Assembly: GCA_944387035.1 (NCBI GenBank)
Contig: CALXDJ010000002.1
Location: 1-64,000 of the forward strand
Reading direction: 5' to 3'
Length of the DNA stretch: 64,000 nucleotides
Source of the DNA: an uncultured Oscillospiraceae bacterium
GTDB lineage: Bacteria > Bacillota > Clostridia > Oscillospirales > Oscillospiraceae
Each line of letters starts with the position of its first letter. The stretch's first letter is position 1. Shown here one piece after another: positions 24,465 to 34,135 of this stretch. The notes below the pieces were generated by a model. That model was not told where the DNA came from. It saw nothing but the letters and a program-made list of their open reading frames with translations, and searched no databases. The translations under genes and the position numbers were made by a program.

Positions 24465-26083
24465 GCGTCTTCCGCCCCCTCCGTCCAGGCCCGGAACGAG
24501 ACGGTGATGGACGTGCCCTCACCCCGCTCCGTATCCACCTCCACAGTGCCCCGGTATTTGTCCACCAGTTCCTTAACCAAAAACAATCCCGTCCCCCTCT
24601 GTGCGCCCTTAGTGGAGAAGTTGCGCTCAAACAGGTGGGCCCGGACCTCTTCGGACATGCCGCGTCCGGTATCCGTCACGGTGAGGATGGTGTATCGCTC
24701 GTCGATGAACAGCCCCAGGCTGATCTCTTTCACCAGTGTGTCGCTCTGGCGTAGCTCATCGATGGCGTTTTGCAGGAGATTGCCCAGCACCGTCACATAG
24801 CAGTCAAAGGACACGCCCTCCGTGAGGTTTTTGCAGTAGCTGTCGGCCTGGAGCTCCAGTTTGATGCCGCAGCTGCCGGCCTCCACCATTTTTCCGATAA
24901 TGATGGCAGCGATGCCGGTGGACTCAATCTCCTTGGTAACCTTGCTGATATTGACGGAGGCTGCCCCCACATTGTGCATAATGAAGTTCTTGGCCTCGTT
25001 GGGATCCTGCTGTTCCAGATACCCCAAAATCACATGGAGCTTGTTGTTGAACTCATGGTTGAACGAACGCAGCGTGTCCACCATGTGGTGGGTTTCCGAG
25101 AGCTCCTGTCCCAGTCGCCGTACCTCCGTGACGTTCCGGGAAATAGAGGCTGCGCCGATAAGCCGCCCGTTTTCATATACCGGAATCCGGCTGGCCACGT
25201 ATTCCTCGCCGCGGATGCGGACACTGAGGTTATACTGGGCGGTACCGGTCTCCAGCACCCGCACCAGTGCCGTCTCCGGGAAGATGGCCTTGAGCTCGCC
25301 CTCATAGTGGTGCAGCCGCGCAGACCAGCCCATCATCTTCAAAAAGGCCTTGTTCATCATGATGACCTCGCCCTTGAGGTTGATGGCCACAATGGCCTCA
25401 TCCAGGGCATCGAGCACCTCATTGCGCTCATCGGCCAGACGGCGGTACTCCTCCACCCGGCGGCCCTGAAGGACCCGCAGCGTCCGCCGGCGGATGGAAA
25501 CTGCCACGAAAATTCCCACAAATGCCGTCACGAAGGACACCACCATATACCCATAGAGCAGGTGCTGCACATCCTCCGTGGAGGACTGGTGAAATACCGA
25601 CAAAATCACGTATCCCAGCAGAGAGCCGTTCTGCCCCCGCACCGGGGCATAGGCCATCTCCAGTCCGTATCCGGTCCGCTCCACGGTGACAATGTAAGGT
25701 CCCTCCCCCGCCAGAACCCGGTCCTCGCCGCCAAAACGCAGGGTCCGCCCCACAAAGGCCGTGTTGGGATAGTACAAGCAGGTATTGAGCGTATTGCACA
25801 CCGCCACAAAGTCCAAATTGGGAATGGACTTGATGTAGATGTTGAGATAATTGCTCAGGTACTCATCTCCCTCTCCGGCCTGCAGGGCCGACACCACGTT
25901 TTTTGCCCGGGCCAGGGTGACGCATTCGTCCAGCAGCTCCTCTTCCTGCTGCTGATTGCTGTGACTCAAGGTTACCGTGAGCATCACCACCAGGCACAGA
26001 GCAGCCGTCACCACAATCCCGAAGATCTGGATGAGATAGAGCTGGTTTTCAATATCCAATTTTGTCTTGAGCCGTTTGAACAT
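24452..26083 (-). CDS. Sensor histidine kinase of the CitA/DcuS type
   Basis: 543 residues. First membrane helix about 16-40, extracytoplasmic Cache-like sensor about 45-175, second helix about 180-205, PAS domain about 225-335, then the SpoOB-type dimerisation helix with phosphoacceptor His in FNHEFNNKLHVILG, and a HATPase with N-box LGNLLQNAIDEL and G-box DTGRGMS. Members sense di- and tricarboxylates or other small acids directly. Start ATG 26083 has GGGAG upstream. The adjacent importer belongs to the sugar-type ABC class rather than the usual carboxylate carriers, so the signal may be atypical. Confidence 0.92.
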   Translation of the reverse strand: MFKRLKTKLDIENQLYLIQIFGIVVTAALCLVVMLTVTLSHSNQQQEEELLDECVTLARAKNVVSALQAGEGDEYLSNYLNIYIKSIPNLDFVAVCNTLNTCLYYPNTAFVGRTLRFGGEDRVLAGEGPYIVTVERTGYGLEMAYAPVRGQNGSLLGYVILSVFHQSSTEDVQHLLYGYMVVSFVTAFVGIFVAVSIRRRTLRVLQGRRVEEYRRLADERNEVLDALDEAIVAINLKGEVIMMNKAFLKMMGWSARLHHYEGELKAIFPETALVRVLETGTAQYNLSVRIRGEEYVASRIPVYENGRLIGAASISRNVTEVRRLGQELSETHHMVDTLRSFNHEFNNKLHVILGYLEQQDPNEAKNFIMHNVGAASVNISKVTKEIESTGIAAIIIGKMVEAGSCGIKLELQADSYCKNLTEGVSFDCYVTVLGNLLQNAIDELRQSDTLVKEISLGLFIDERYTILTVTDTGRGMSEEVRAHLFERNFSTKGAQRGTGLFLVKELVDKYRGTVEVDTERGEGTSITVSFRAWTEGAEDACTE

Positions 26084-26108
26084 GGGGATGCTCCCTTCTT
26101 GCTCCGTC

Positions 26109-27149
26109 TCACGCCCAGGGGTCCACGGCCACCTTGATGACGCCGTCAGCCCGGCTTTCAAAGAGGCGGTAGGCCTCCTCAATATCCCGCAGGGGGAAGG
26201 TATGGGTAATGAGCGGCGTGGTATCCAGCTTGCCCTGCGCGATGAGCTCCAGAATCTCGCCGCAGCGGCAGCCGTCCACACCGCCGGTCTTGAAGGTGAG
26301 ATTTTTGCCGTACATCTCCGGCAGGGGCAGTGTCTGGGGCCCGTCGTAAAGGGCCACCACCGTCACCACGGCGTTGGGCCGGGCGCACTGCCAGGCCAGG
26401 CGGAAGGTCTCCGCACTGCCCGCCACCTCCAGCACGGCATCGGCGCCGCCGTGGGCGCTGTACGCCGCCGTCAGCTCCCGGACCTGCTCCGGTCCCACGG
26501 TCATCACCTGGGGCCAGTGGGCCCGGACCAGCGCCAGCCGGGACGGGTCCTTGTCGCACACAATCACCCGCCGGGGCGACTGGAGCAACACGCACTCCAG
26601 CGTGCAGATTCCGGTGGGACCCGCCCCCAGAATGAGCACGGTGTCCTCCGGGCCCACGGGCGTAATCTGGGATGCCCAGTAGCCGGTAGCCAGAATATCC
26701 CCCACAAACAGGGCCTGGCGGTCTGTAACGGTGTCGGGAATGGGGTCCAGCCCCTGGTCGGCATAGGGTACCCGGACATACTGGGCCTGTCCGCCGTCAA
26801 TCCGGCAGCCCAACGCCCAGCCGCCGTTGGGATCTGTGCAGTTATTCACCCAGCCGTGCTGGCAGAAAAAGCAGGACCCGCAGAAGGTCTCCACATTCAC
26901 CGTCACCCGGTCTCCTGGCCGCACCCTCTGGACGGCATCCCCCACTTCTTCCACCACGCCTACCATCTCATGGCCCACAGTGATTCCGGGCACAGCCCGG
27001 GGCACGGAGCCATGCAGGATATGCAGGTCACTGGTGCAGATGCTGGCAAGGCTCACCCGCACCACGGCATCCCGGGCGTCCTGCACCGCCGGCCGGGGCT
27101 TTTCCATCAGAGCAAACGTTCCTTGTTTTACATATGTATAAGCCAGCAT
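26109..27149 (-). CDS. Zinc-dependent medium-chain alcohol dehydrogenase
   Basis: 346 residues. Catalytic zinc region SICTSDLH and GHEMVG, structural zinc cluster CGSCFFCQHGWVNNC (about 88-102), Rossmann motif ILGAGPTGIC. It resembles threonine/butanediol/isopropanol-type MDR enzymes. Start ATG 27149 is supported by AAAAGGAGAGG; an in-frame ATG at 27197 is not. It lies 25 bases before the kinase gene, so the order dehydrogenase-kinase-regulator-LysR suggests one transcript and a link to the compound handled by the ABC system downstream. Confidence 0.88.
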   Translation of the reverse strand: MLAYTYVKQGTFALMEKPRPAVQDARDAVVRVSLASICTSDLHILHGSVPRAVPGITVGHEMVGVVEEVGDAVQRVRPGDRVTVNVETFCGSCFFCQHGWVNNCTDPNGGWALGCRIDGGQAQYVRVPYADQGLDPIPDTVTDRQALFVGDILATGYWASQITPVGPEDTVLILGAGPTGICTLECVLLQSPRRVIVCDKDPSRLALVRAHWPQVMTVGPEQVRELTAAYSAHGGADAVLEVAGSAETFRLAWQCARPNAVVTVVALYDGPQTLPLPEMYGKNLTFKTGGVDGCRCGEILELIAQGKLDTTPLITHTFPLRDIEEAYRLFESRADGVIKVAVDPWA

Positions 27150-27193
27150 CGTGTCCTCTCCTTTTCTTCCTGACCATTTGATGTTCTCGAATC

Positions 27194-29281
27194 TCACTCA
27201 ATCTGCAGCTGTCCGGCCCGGAGGGCGGCCGTGAGAGACAGTTTCCGCCGTCCCCCATCCTGAAACGACACCACAATGACGTCTCCGTTCCTCTGGACCA
27301 CTTGTCCCCTGCCAAAGCGCCGGTGACGCACCGGCACGCCGGGCTGATAGCCCTCCGCCTCCCGCTCAACGGACCGGGACGCCGGGGCAGCTGGTTTGGG
27401 ACACGGCCGCAGAATCCGCTTTACCACCCGGGGCAGCGTCACGGGCCCCAGCACTTCCTGTGCAAACACGGAGGGCAGCTCCGCCTTGCGAAAACGCACC
27501 AGGCTCAGACGGTCCTTGGCCCGGGTCATTCCTACGTAAAAAAGGCGCCGCTCTTCCTCCCACGCAGCCTGTTCCTCCGGTGTGGCATCCTTCCCGGGCA
27601 CCGCCCGGGGAAAAATGCCGTCGGCCACATCCATCAAGATGACATGCCGGTACTCCAATCCCTTGCTGGAGTGAATGGTGGAGAGAATCAGGGGGCTTTC
27701 CGGTGCCTCCGCGCCTGTACGAACCACCTGTTCCAGCACCTCCAGCCGCTCCAGAAGCGCAAGAGGCGTGGCCTCCCGGGCGCCCAAAGCCTCCAGGATC
27801 TCCGTCCGTCCAGCATCCATCTTCCGCTCTTCCAGATAGTCGCCGTACCCCATGAAGTGGACGATGCGGTAGATTGCCCGGTCCCCGGATTCCCTGAGCA
27901 ATCCCTGCATATGAGTAAGCAGCGCCCGGCACTGCCGGGCCGTCCAGGGCGGTACCGTCTCCATCCCGGCAATATAGGCAAGCAGGGGTTCCTCCGGCCC
28001 GGCCAAGCGTACCGCCTCCTCCGCCGCGGCCCGGCTGATCCCAGCGCCCAGCTTGTAGTACACCCGTAAAAACCGTTCCCCGTCCCGGGGCTGCTGCGCC
28101 AGACGGATGATGTCGGTCAAATCCCGAATGGTGCGGTGGGTGAAGAAAGTCCCGTCCATCTGGCGGCATCGGTACGGGATTCCCTCCCGGTCCAGCAGAT
28201 CGATCAGAGGCAGGGCGCTGTCGTTGTCCCGGTACAAGATGGCGGTTTCCTCCCGGCACTGCGTTCCCATCCGGGCCAGCAGCGCGTACTGCTCCTGCCG
28301 GTTGTAGACACTGATGGTCTCAAGATCCGGTCCCGCTCCCCGCACGGCAGTCATATGCTTGGGGCGGCGCTGCTGGTTTTTCTGAATGAACCGGTCCGCC
28401 GCCTCCACAATCTGCCGGGTAGAACGGTAATTGCGCTCCAGATACAGCACACGTCCGCCGTAGGTCCTTTCAAAATCCAGCAGGGCCTGGGGATAGGCAG
28501 CCCGGAATCCATAGATGCTCTGATCCTCATCGCCCACCATGAAGAGATTGCCGCCCTTTCCGGCCAGCAGCTCAATGACGGCATGCTGAATCTTGGAAGT
28601 ATCCTGGGCTTCATCCACACAGATATAGCGATACTTCGTCCGCAGCCGATTGAGCAGCTCCGGATATCGCAGGAGAATCTGCCGGGCATAGACCATCTGA
28701 TCGTCATAGTCCATCCATTTCTCCCGGCGCAGCGTCTCGCAGTAGGCCCGGTAGATGGGTGGAAAGTCCACCCCCTCGACCTCCACCTCCTGGATTTCCT
28801 CATCCCGGAGCATCTGGTTTTTCACATAGGCAATGGCCGTTTGAATGGCTTTCACGGTGCCCTCATTGGCAAATTCCCCTGACTGGTGCCGGGCAATCTC
28901 GGCAACGAGAGCACTCTGGCGGCCAGCGTCGGATAACAGCTCAAACGCCTGCCGCCCCATCATCCGCTCATACAACCGGATGATTCGGCTGCATACCCCG
29001 TTGATCGTATAAAATGCCAGGGGCTCCTCCCTGCCGAATACCGTCATAAACCTCTGGCGCATATCCCGTGCAGCACTGACGGTATAGGTCATGGTAAGGA
29101 TCTGCTCCGGCAGAACCCCCAACGCATAGCACAGATATCCGATCCGGGTGACCAGCGCGGTGGTCTTTCCGCTGCCGGGCACCGCCAGCAGCAATACCGG
29201 CCCTTCCACGGCCTGGACAGCAGCAGACTGCTGCGGGTCCAACGAGATATGAAATTGTTCCTGGAACTGCGAAAACGTCAT
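27194..29281 (-). CDS. UvrD/PcrA-type superfamily 1 DNA helicase
   Basis: 695 residues. Motif I (Walker A) AVPGSGKTTAL, motif II DEAQD, motif III GDEDQSIYGFR, motif IV-like LERNYRST, motif V TIHSSKGLEYR, motif VI VGMTRAKDRL. The C-terminal tail (about 640-695: PVRHRRFGRGQVVQR) resembles the Tudor-like RNA-polymerase-binding end of PcrA. It is a 3'-5' helicase for repair or recombination. Start ATG 29281 has GGAGGAG just upstream. A second PcrA elsewhere in the genome is possible. Confidence 0.9.
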   Translation of the reverse strand: MTFSQFQEQFHISLDPQQSAAVQAVEGPVLLLAVPGSGKTTALVTRIGYLCYALGVLPEQILTMTYTVSAARDMRQRFMTVFGREEPLAFYTINGVCSRIIRLYERMMGRQAFELLSDAGRQSALVAEIARHQSGEFANEGTVKAIQTAIAYVKNQMLRDEEIQEVEVEGVDFPPIYRAYCETLRREKWMDYDDQMVYARQILLRYPELLNRLRTKYRYICVDEAQDTSKIQHAVIELLAGKGGNLFMVGDEDQSIYGFRAAYPQALLDFERTYGGRVLYLERNYRSTRQIVEAADRFIQKNQQRRPKHMTAVRGAGPDLETISVYNRQEQYALLARMGTQCREETAILYRDNDSALPLIDLLDREGIPYRCRQMDGTFFTHRTIRDLTDIIRLAQQPRDGERFLRVYYKLGAGISRAAAEEAVRLAGPEEPLLAYIAGMETVPPWTARQCRALLTHMQGLLRESGDRAIYRIVHFMGYGDYLEERKMDAGRTEILEALGAREATPLALLERLEVLEQVVRTGAEAPESPLILSTIHSSKGLEYRHVILMDVADGIFPRAVPGKDATPEEQAAWEEERRLFYVGMTRAKDRLSLVRFRKAELPSVFAQEVLGPVTLPRVVKRILRPCPKPAAPASRSVEREAEGYQPGVPVRHRRFGRGQVVQRNGDVIVVSFQDGGRRKLSLTAALRAGQLQIE

Positions 29282-29341
29282 AAACTCCTCCGAGGGCGGA
29301 CGCCGGACACATCCCCGGCGCAGGACTTGCATAGAGAAAGT

Positions 29342-29347
29342 ATTATA
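29342..29347 (-). promoter_or_regulatory. -10 box upstream of the helicase gene
   Basis: TATAAT on the minus strand, about 60 bases before the helicase ATG. No good -35 element was seen at the right spacing. Confidence 0.35.
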
Positions 29348-29393
29348 GCATAATTCGCCGCAAATTACCACCGCTCCCCAGAAAAGGAAAAAA

Positions 29394-29420
29394 GCCGCCG
29401 GAGCAGATTGCTCCGGCGGC
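29394..29420 (-). terminator. Terminator of the phage-like cluster
   Basis: GCCGCCGGAGCA (29394-29405) pairs with TGCTCCGGCGGC (29409-29420), loop GAT, followed on the minus strand by six T. It marks the downstream end of the phage-like operon. Confidence 0.85.
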
Positions 29421-29433
29421 TGTACGCCGTTTT

Positions 29434-30129
29434 TTAATCTTTTTCCACGGCGCGGTACAAAAACATCAGCGCCTGTTCCCGGGTGCACAGGCTCTGGTAC
29501 TGCTTGCGCCCCTGAAGATCACCCATCAGGATGTTTTTCCGCTCCGCCCATTCCCGGGCATCGCGTCCTTCCTGAGAGTCGTTGGCCGGTCCCAGGTCGG
29601 CCCGGCTTTCCAGCCAGGCGTTGGCCATACGGTTGAAGGTTGCCTGATCCATTTCGTCCTCCTCTTCGTAATCGGGCCGATAGGCCCCCAGTGCCAGGCC
29701 CTGGCTGCGGATGCGCTTTTGGACCTGGCCGCCATTGGCGTCACTCAAGGCGCCTGTGTTCCCCTCGATCGTCACCAAAGAAGTGCCGTCCAGGCACTCC
29801 ACCAAGCCAATGTGCTCCGGGCCGCCCTGGCCGGAAAACCGTAAAAATACCAAATCTCCCGGCTGGTAGTCCGTAACGAACTGACCATGGCTCTTGGCAT
29901 ACGTCATCAGAGCGGAACAGGAGGCAGTACGGCCGCCTCCGTAGAAAAGCTCCGGTGCACCGGCGGTCTGAAACAGCCACCATAGAAACACACAGCACCA
30001 GGGATACGCTCCGCCGGAAACCTCCCTGCCGTAATAGGCAGTATTATACTTCACATGGTTGCTGCCCGCCGGGGACTCCGCTGTCCCCAGCTCTTTCCGG
30101 GCCAGCGCCAGGATTGTCTCAGCTGTCAT
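29434..30129 (-). CDS. CHAP-domain endolysin
   Basis: 231 residues. N-terminal CHAP peptidase/amidase: catalytic Cys in YPWCCVFLWW (about 43-52) and His in PEHIGLVE (about 112). After an acidic linker the C-terminal 70 residues contain REWAERKNILMGDLQG and CTREQALMFLYR, which look like one S-layer-homology-type wall-binding motif. It cleaves peptidoglycan and would release particles. Start ATG 30129 is supported by AAAAGGAGG; ATG 30165 overlaps the upstream gene. No holin gene was found beside it. Last gene of the phage-like cluster. Confidence 0.85.
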   Translation of the reverse strand: MTAETILALARKELGTAESPAGSNHVKYNTAYYGREVSGGAYPWCCVFLWWLFQTAGAPELFYGGGRTASCSALMTYAKSHGQFVTDYQPGDLVFLRFSGQGGPEHIGLVECLDGTSLVTIEGNTGALSDANGGQVQKRIRSQGLALGAYRPDYEEEDEMDQATFNRMANAWLESRADLGPANDSQEGRDAREWAERKNILMGDLQGRKQYQSLCTREQALMFLYRAVEKD

Positions 30130-30164
30130 GGAATCCTCCTTTTCGGATCTTGTCTGCAGGCCGG

Positions 30165-30737
30165 TCATGCCTCTGCGGGCGGGGACATCTGGAAGGTATC
30201 CCAGGTAAATCCCTCCGCCTCCACCGAATCCCACGTGTACATACCTCGCTCGCACTCATCCCATGTCAGATACCGGAAGTAGAACTCCACCTCCAAATGG
30301 CACGGCAGGATATCCAGTACAATATCCCGAATCTGCGCAAACTCCGGCGGCTCGCCGCCGACGTCCGGAAAGATCACCCGCAGGTGTCCAGTGTCCACCT
30401 CCAGGGCCCGGGCCCGGATGCCGCAGCCGGAAATCGTGAGATTGATGGTCTCCGGAGTGAGGCTGTCTGCATCAATCTGCAGCAGGGCCGCAATGGCCTT
30501 GCGTCGTTCCTCGGGGGTATCAGCAGCAGGGCGGCGGGCAAACAGTGCCTCCCGGCGTGTCAGTCCCTCTTCCTGAGCCGTGGCCGTCAGGGCCTCCCGC
30601 TCCGTCCGCTCCAGCTGCTGGCTTACCGTGTCCAGACCGGCCCCCAGTGCGAAGATCTCCGCACCGCTGACGCTTTCCTCAGAAAGGTCATAAATACCCA
30701 GCGGCTCCAGCAGCTCCCGCAAAAACACTTCATACAT
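30165..30737 (-). CDS. Phage tail protein, DUF2313/YmfQ-like (XkdU position)
   Basis: 190 residues. The N-terminal part (YEVFLRELLEPLGIYDL) and the middle segment EERRKAIAALLQIDADSLT resemble DUF2313 proteins, which sit at the outer baseplate next to the J protein and connect to fibres. It follows the baseplate J gene by three bases. In PBSX and Mu the fibre genes follow at this point; here the endolysin follows directly. Confidence 0.72.
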   Translation of the reverse strand: MYEVFLRELLEPLGIYDLSEESVSGAEIFALGAGLDTVSQQLERTEREALTATAQEEGLTRREALFARRPAADTPEERRKAIAALLQIDADSLTPETINLTISGCGIRARALEVDTGHLRVIFPDVGGEPPEFAQIRDIVLDILPCHLEVEFYFRYLTWDECERGMYTWDSVEAEGFTWDTFQMSPPAEA

Positions 30738-30740
30738 ATC

Positions 30741-31796
30741 TTATGCTCCCATCTGCGTGACGGTCATCTCCCCCAGCACCGGCAGCACCGTGGCGTCGCC
30801 GTCCACATCCTCCGCCGGGGAAACGATCCGATAATTCTCCACGCCCTCCAGATGATAAAGCTTGTCGCCCAGCTCAGCCAAACGCACCGGCATGCCCAAA
30901 AGCCGCCCGGAGAAAAAGCCCAGGAGCATCTGCTCGGCTTCAGTCTTGACGGCGTCGAAATCCCCGTCTCCCACATCCAGCTCCACGGTCACATCCACCG
31001 TTTTTTCCGTGGGAGCCTTGACCTGGACATCCACGGCAATCTCCCGTTTGACCGCCAAGTCCGCCTGAACCGCTGCAATCAGCTCCTCCTCCGGAGTACC
31101 GCTCTCAGCAGCAATGTACACGTCCACAGTCCCGATGCCCCGGGCCCTGCCCACAGCTTTGGCCGCTGCCACACCAGTATGGGACATGGCGGTCGTCTCG
31201 TACCAGGCGGCATTGGCGCCATTGGGCAGGCGCCGGTAGCTGGCCAGGATGCGCTCCCGCAGGACCTCGTCGTCCTCGGCATCGCTGCCGCCGGAGAAGG
31301 CTGCCGGATTGGAGCATCCCGTCACTGCCACCGGACAGGCGGTAAGGATGTTCACCGCACCAGCCACCACATTTCCTTGGGCGCCGCCTTCCAGGGCTTC
31401 AGCCGGTGCATCGGCGTACAACAATTCCGGAGTGAGCACCGCTTCCTCCGTTGTTTGAAAGCGGGTGCCGTCAGCGGACATACACACGGTCCCCGCCGGA
31501 ACCCGGAGCTCCCCGGCCGGGGCAGACTCCACATAAAAGCGCAGCACACCCACAGCCTTGGATGCCGGCAGCCGTGTCAGGCCCCGCATGTCGGCGTGGC
31601 GGTCCAGATAAACGCCTTCTGCTGTCTGGGGAAAGCTCTGGTCCAGTACCCAGTCGGCCTGGATTTCCAGGGCCTGAATCTGAGCCGCAGCAGCCCACAG
31701 CCGCACAGCCAGATCGCACCCATCCTCCGGAACGAATCCTGCCCTCTGGGCCATGTCTGCCTTGAGTGTTTCATAAATTTCTTCCACAGTCTTCAT
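30741..31796 (-). CDS. Baseplate J-like wedge protein
   Basis: 351 residues, matching XkdT/gpJ. Typical segments: the N-terminal LDRHADMRGLTRLPAS and the central SDAEDDEVLRERILASYRR, GANAAWYETTAM and IGTVDVYIA. It forms the baseplate wedge linking sheath ring to periphery. Ribosome site GAGAGG upstream of ATG 31796. It sits between the gp25-like and DUF2313-like genes, in canonical order. Confidence 0.88.
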   Translation of the reverse strand: MKTVEEIYETLKADMAQRAGFVPEDGCDLAVRLWAAAAQIQALEIQADWVLDQSFPQTAEGVYLDRHADMRGLTRLPASKAVGVLRFYVESAPAGELRVPAGTVCMSADGTRFQTTEEAVLTPELLYADAPAEALEGGAQGNVVAGAVNILTACPVAVTGCSNPAAFSGGSDAEDDEVLRERILASYRRLPNGANAAWYETTAMSHTGVAAAKAVGRARGIGTVDVYIAAESGTPEEELIAAVQADLAVKREIAVDVQVKAPTEKTVDVTVELDVGDGDFDAVKTEAEQMLLGFFSGRLLGMPVRLAELGDKLYHLEGVENYRIVSPAEDVDGDATVLPVLGEMTVTQMGA

Positions 31797-31811
31797 GGTT
31801 TTTGTCCTCTC

Positions 31812-32162
31812 TCACACCTGCACCTCCAGCATTACATCCAGCCCGGTGTCCTGGCAGGAAAGCCGTACCTGCAGCTCCGCGGTGCCGCCGGGCTGCGGTG
31901 TCAGAATAACCTCCTCCACATCTACAGGCTCCTGGGCCAGGGCCTCGGTAACATACTGCACCGCAGCGGCAGATCGCTGGGAGGTAGGGAGACTGCCCAG
32001 CTGATAGAGACGGCTGCCCAGCTCCGGCCAGAAGGGAAAACTCCCCCGCCGGGCCGTCAGGCGAAAGAGAACCCTCTGGGCCAGGGCTTCCCTGCCGGAT
32101 ACCCGGTGCACCCCACCGATACCGTCGGGCACATAGTCACCATTTTTCAGTTCCAGTTCCAT
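31812..32162 (-). CDS. gp25/DUF2634-like baseplate wedge protein (gpW/XkdS type)
   Basis: 116 residues. It carries the conserved core QRVLFRLTARRGSFPFWPEL and GSRLYQLG, characteristic of the gp25-like wedge proteins that prime sheath polymerisation. One base separates it from the upstream gpV-like gene. Confidence 0.82.
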   Translation of the reverse strand: MELELKNGDYVPDGIGGVHRVSGREALAQRVLFRLTARRGSFPFWPELGSRLYQLGSLPTSQRSAAAVQYVTEALAQEPVDVEEVILTPQPGGTAELQVRLSCQDTGLDVMLEVQV

Positions 32163-32163
32163 C

Positions 32164-32589
32164 TCACGCGCCTCCTTGTGTTCCGCTCAGGGACCGGTCC
32201 GTCACCTTGGCAGCGGAAAACTCGCCGGACACCCAGACTTCCCCGGAAATCTCCACACGTCCCCGCAGCTCAATGGTCCCGTCGGACCGCAGGTAGACGG
32301 AAGTATCACCGGGGCCATGCAGATAGAGTTCTCCCGGGCGCATACCGGATGGAGGTGCCTCCTGCCGCATCCCGGCCACACACAGCTCCTCACCGCCGGG
32401 TCCGCCCCGGATCACCAGCACTGCCGATCCGTTTTCCGGCATCCACACACAACCGCCGGGTCCATAGACCGGCAGATCCCGGACCTCACCCCGGGTAACC
32501 ACACCCACATTGCTGCCGGCAATGGTGGTTACACCCAGATCCGCGTCCACAGTGGACGGGGCCGGGCGCATCTTTTGAGAAATCCACAT
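32164..32589 (-). CDS. gpV-like baseplate spike protein
   Basis: 141 residues. The N-terminal part has an OB-fold pattern (VGVVTRGEVRDLPVYGPGG, AVLVIRGGP), followed by a repetitive beta-rich tail (GELYLHGPGDTSVYLRSDG, ELRGRVEISGEVWVSGEF) that fits a short trimeric spike. Position after the late-control-D protein and before gp25 supports a central spike. Homology is judged by pattern and order, not by a strong motif. Confidence 0.65.
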   Translation of the reverse strand: MWISQKMRPAPSTVDADLGVTTIAGSNVGVVTRGEVRDLPVYGPGGCVWMPENGSAVLVIRGGPGGEELCVAGMRQEAPPSGMRPGELYLHGPGDTSVYLRSDGTIELRGRVEISGEVWVSGEFSAAKVTDRSLSGTQGGA

Positions 32590-32591
32590 CG

Positions 32592-33536
32592 TTACTCCAG
32601 CTCCTTTGCTTTGAGCGTCACCACAGCTCCTCGATCTTGGGAAAAGTCATTTTCCGCCTCCGCCACCCGAAAGGTTCCGTTCAGACCCAGCCGGGGCAGA
32701 TCCAGGTCCAACCGGTCCCCGGGAAACGCCAGGAAGCTGCCGGGCAGGCATATCGTCACCTCAGACTCATCCTGCCGGGACTGCTCAATTTGATATTCGC
32801 CGGTATAGCGCATGGCAGCCCAGGTACTCTGCCCGGGGGTATAGACCACCCGGCGGCACTGACCGCCCTTTTGAATCATGTCAGGGTTCTCCACGCTGTA
32901 CGACACGCCCCGGGTCTTATCAATGACCAATACCTCGGTCAGCACGCCGTAGTGGTTTTCCCGAAAGGAACAGGACAGCACCGGAGCCCCTTCTCCAACT
33001 GCCAGACGCCTGGTCTGGGTCTCGGGCACCGCCAGGAGTTTGCCGTCCCGGGCAAAGCGGGGTGAAAACCCGCCATAGGTCCGGCAGAAATTGTCCAGCG
33101 CCTTCCACTGACTGGACCCGGAAGCCACGGTATAGACGGAATTGGCCCATACCGGGGCCACAGCGTCACAGGTGATGCCGTAAGGCGTCACGTGGCAGCG
33201 GATGATTTCCTCCAGTGTGGCACTCTGATAGGTCACAGGCCGTGACTCGTTGTCCAGCAGCCGGGCGGCATAGCCTCTTCCCATGATGGTGGCCCGAAGG
33301 CCATCCTCATCCAGATCCACGGTATACTCATCCACAATCCCCCGCAATACCGTCTGCCCGGCTTCAATGGCGGCAAAGCCCGCCGCCAGGCGCAATACCG
33401 GCGCCATGTCCGCCTCGTAGAGCACGGTCATGGAGTAGCTGTCACAAGGAACACTTCCGGTATGGGTCACGGTCCAGGCCAGAGGCTGGGGCAAATCGTA
33501 GACGTGGTGGTCTGCTGTAAAGATTCGGCCCGTCAT
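32592..33536 (-). CDS. Baseplate hub protein (late control D/XkdQ type)
   Basis: 314 residues. The N-terminal part ([19 protein letters not shown]) and the mid region [19 protein letters not shown] resemble the gpD/gp27-like hub of contractile tails; the C-terminal [19 protein letters not shown] is typical of the XkdQ group. It plugs the tail tube onto the baseplate. Start ATG 33536 overlaps the upstream stop by four bases. Confidence 0.78.
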   Translation of the reverse strand: MTGRIFTADHHVYDLPQPLAWTVTHTGSVPCDSYSMTVLYEADMAPVLRLAAGFAAIEAGQTVLRGIVDEYTVDLDEDGLRATIMGRGYAARLLDNESRPVTYQSATLEEIIRCHVTPYGITCDAVAPVWANSVYTVASGSSQWKALDNFCRTYGGFSPRFARDGKLLAVPETQTRRLAVGEGAPVLSCSFRENHYGVLTEVLVIDKTRGVSYSVENPDMIQKGGQCRRVVYTPGQSTWAAMRYTGEYQIEQSRQDESEVTICLPGSFLAFPGDRLDLDLPRLGLNGTFRVAEAENDFSQDRGAVVTLKAKELE

Positions 33537-34135
33537 GGGATCACCACCTTGTCTCCCGGATAGATGAGATTGGGGTTTTTGATGCCGGGGTTGGCGGCAA
33601 TGAGGGCTTGCAGTGAGACGCCCCAACGCTGGGCAATGCCCCAGAGGGTGTCTCCCTTCTTCACGGTATATACTCCTCCGCCGGAGGTTGTCTGGGCACC
33701 AGACTGACCGCCGGTCCAGGGGGCGGTGCCGCCGTCATCGTTTTCCGTCAGGGCACTTTCATAACCGTCCCAGTCCTCCCAGAAGGCAAAGCGGTATTTC
33801 ACATAGTCCGGCAGCGGCTGTTGGGTCACCTGAAGCTCTACAAAATAGGCCCGTTCCGCGGGCCAGACGGGATGGACCAGCAGCCCAGGTCCCTCCTGAC
33901 GAAACACCTCCGCCAGGCGCAGGAACTCCGCGTAGGCGTCGGCTCCGGCAAAGGCGCCTTCTCCCTCCAGAACCCGGTACGCGCCGCCCAGATCCTGAAG
34001 GACACAGCGTCCAAACGGCACCGCGTGGACCGCCATTCTCCGGCGGTACTCCACCGAGTAAATCTCAGGGTTATGGGGCCAGGTATAGTCCTTGAACCGC
34101 ATCGGTGTCAGACGCAAACCGGTCCCTCCTTTCAT
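33533..34135 (-). CDS. LysM-containing tail/baseplate protein (XkdP/gpX type)
   Basis: 200 residues. N-terminal domain: [24 protein letters not shown]-type start region and [19 protein letters not shown] Gly/Thr linker leads to a C-terminal LysM (about 155-200: [31 protein letters not shown]). In PBSX this gene follows the tape measure. It is thought to stabilise the hub and is cell-wall-binding by family. It overlaps the gene before it by four bases. Confidence 0.85.
   Translation of the reverse strand: MKGGTGLRLTPMRFKDYTWPHNPEIYSVEYRRRMAVHAVPFGRCVLQDLGGAYRVLEGEGAFAGADAYAEFLRLAEVFRQEGPGLLVHPVWPAERAYFVELQVTQQPLPDYVKYRFAFWEDWDGYESALTENDDGGTAPWTGGQSGAQTTSGGGVYTVKKGDTLWGIAQRWGVSLQALIAANPGIKNPNLIYPGDKVVIP

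Noticed and set aside
29282-29433. Attachment site for the phage-like cluster
   Set aside because: No tRNA gene or flanking direct repeat shared with 42895-43085 could be seen.
29955-32498. Plus-strand open frame of 847 codons across the baseplate genes
   Set aside because: Antisense shadow of DUF2313, baseplate J, gp25-like and gpV-like genes, which have motifs, ribosome sites and canonical order; long antisense frames are common at this GC content.
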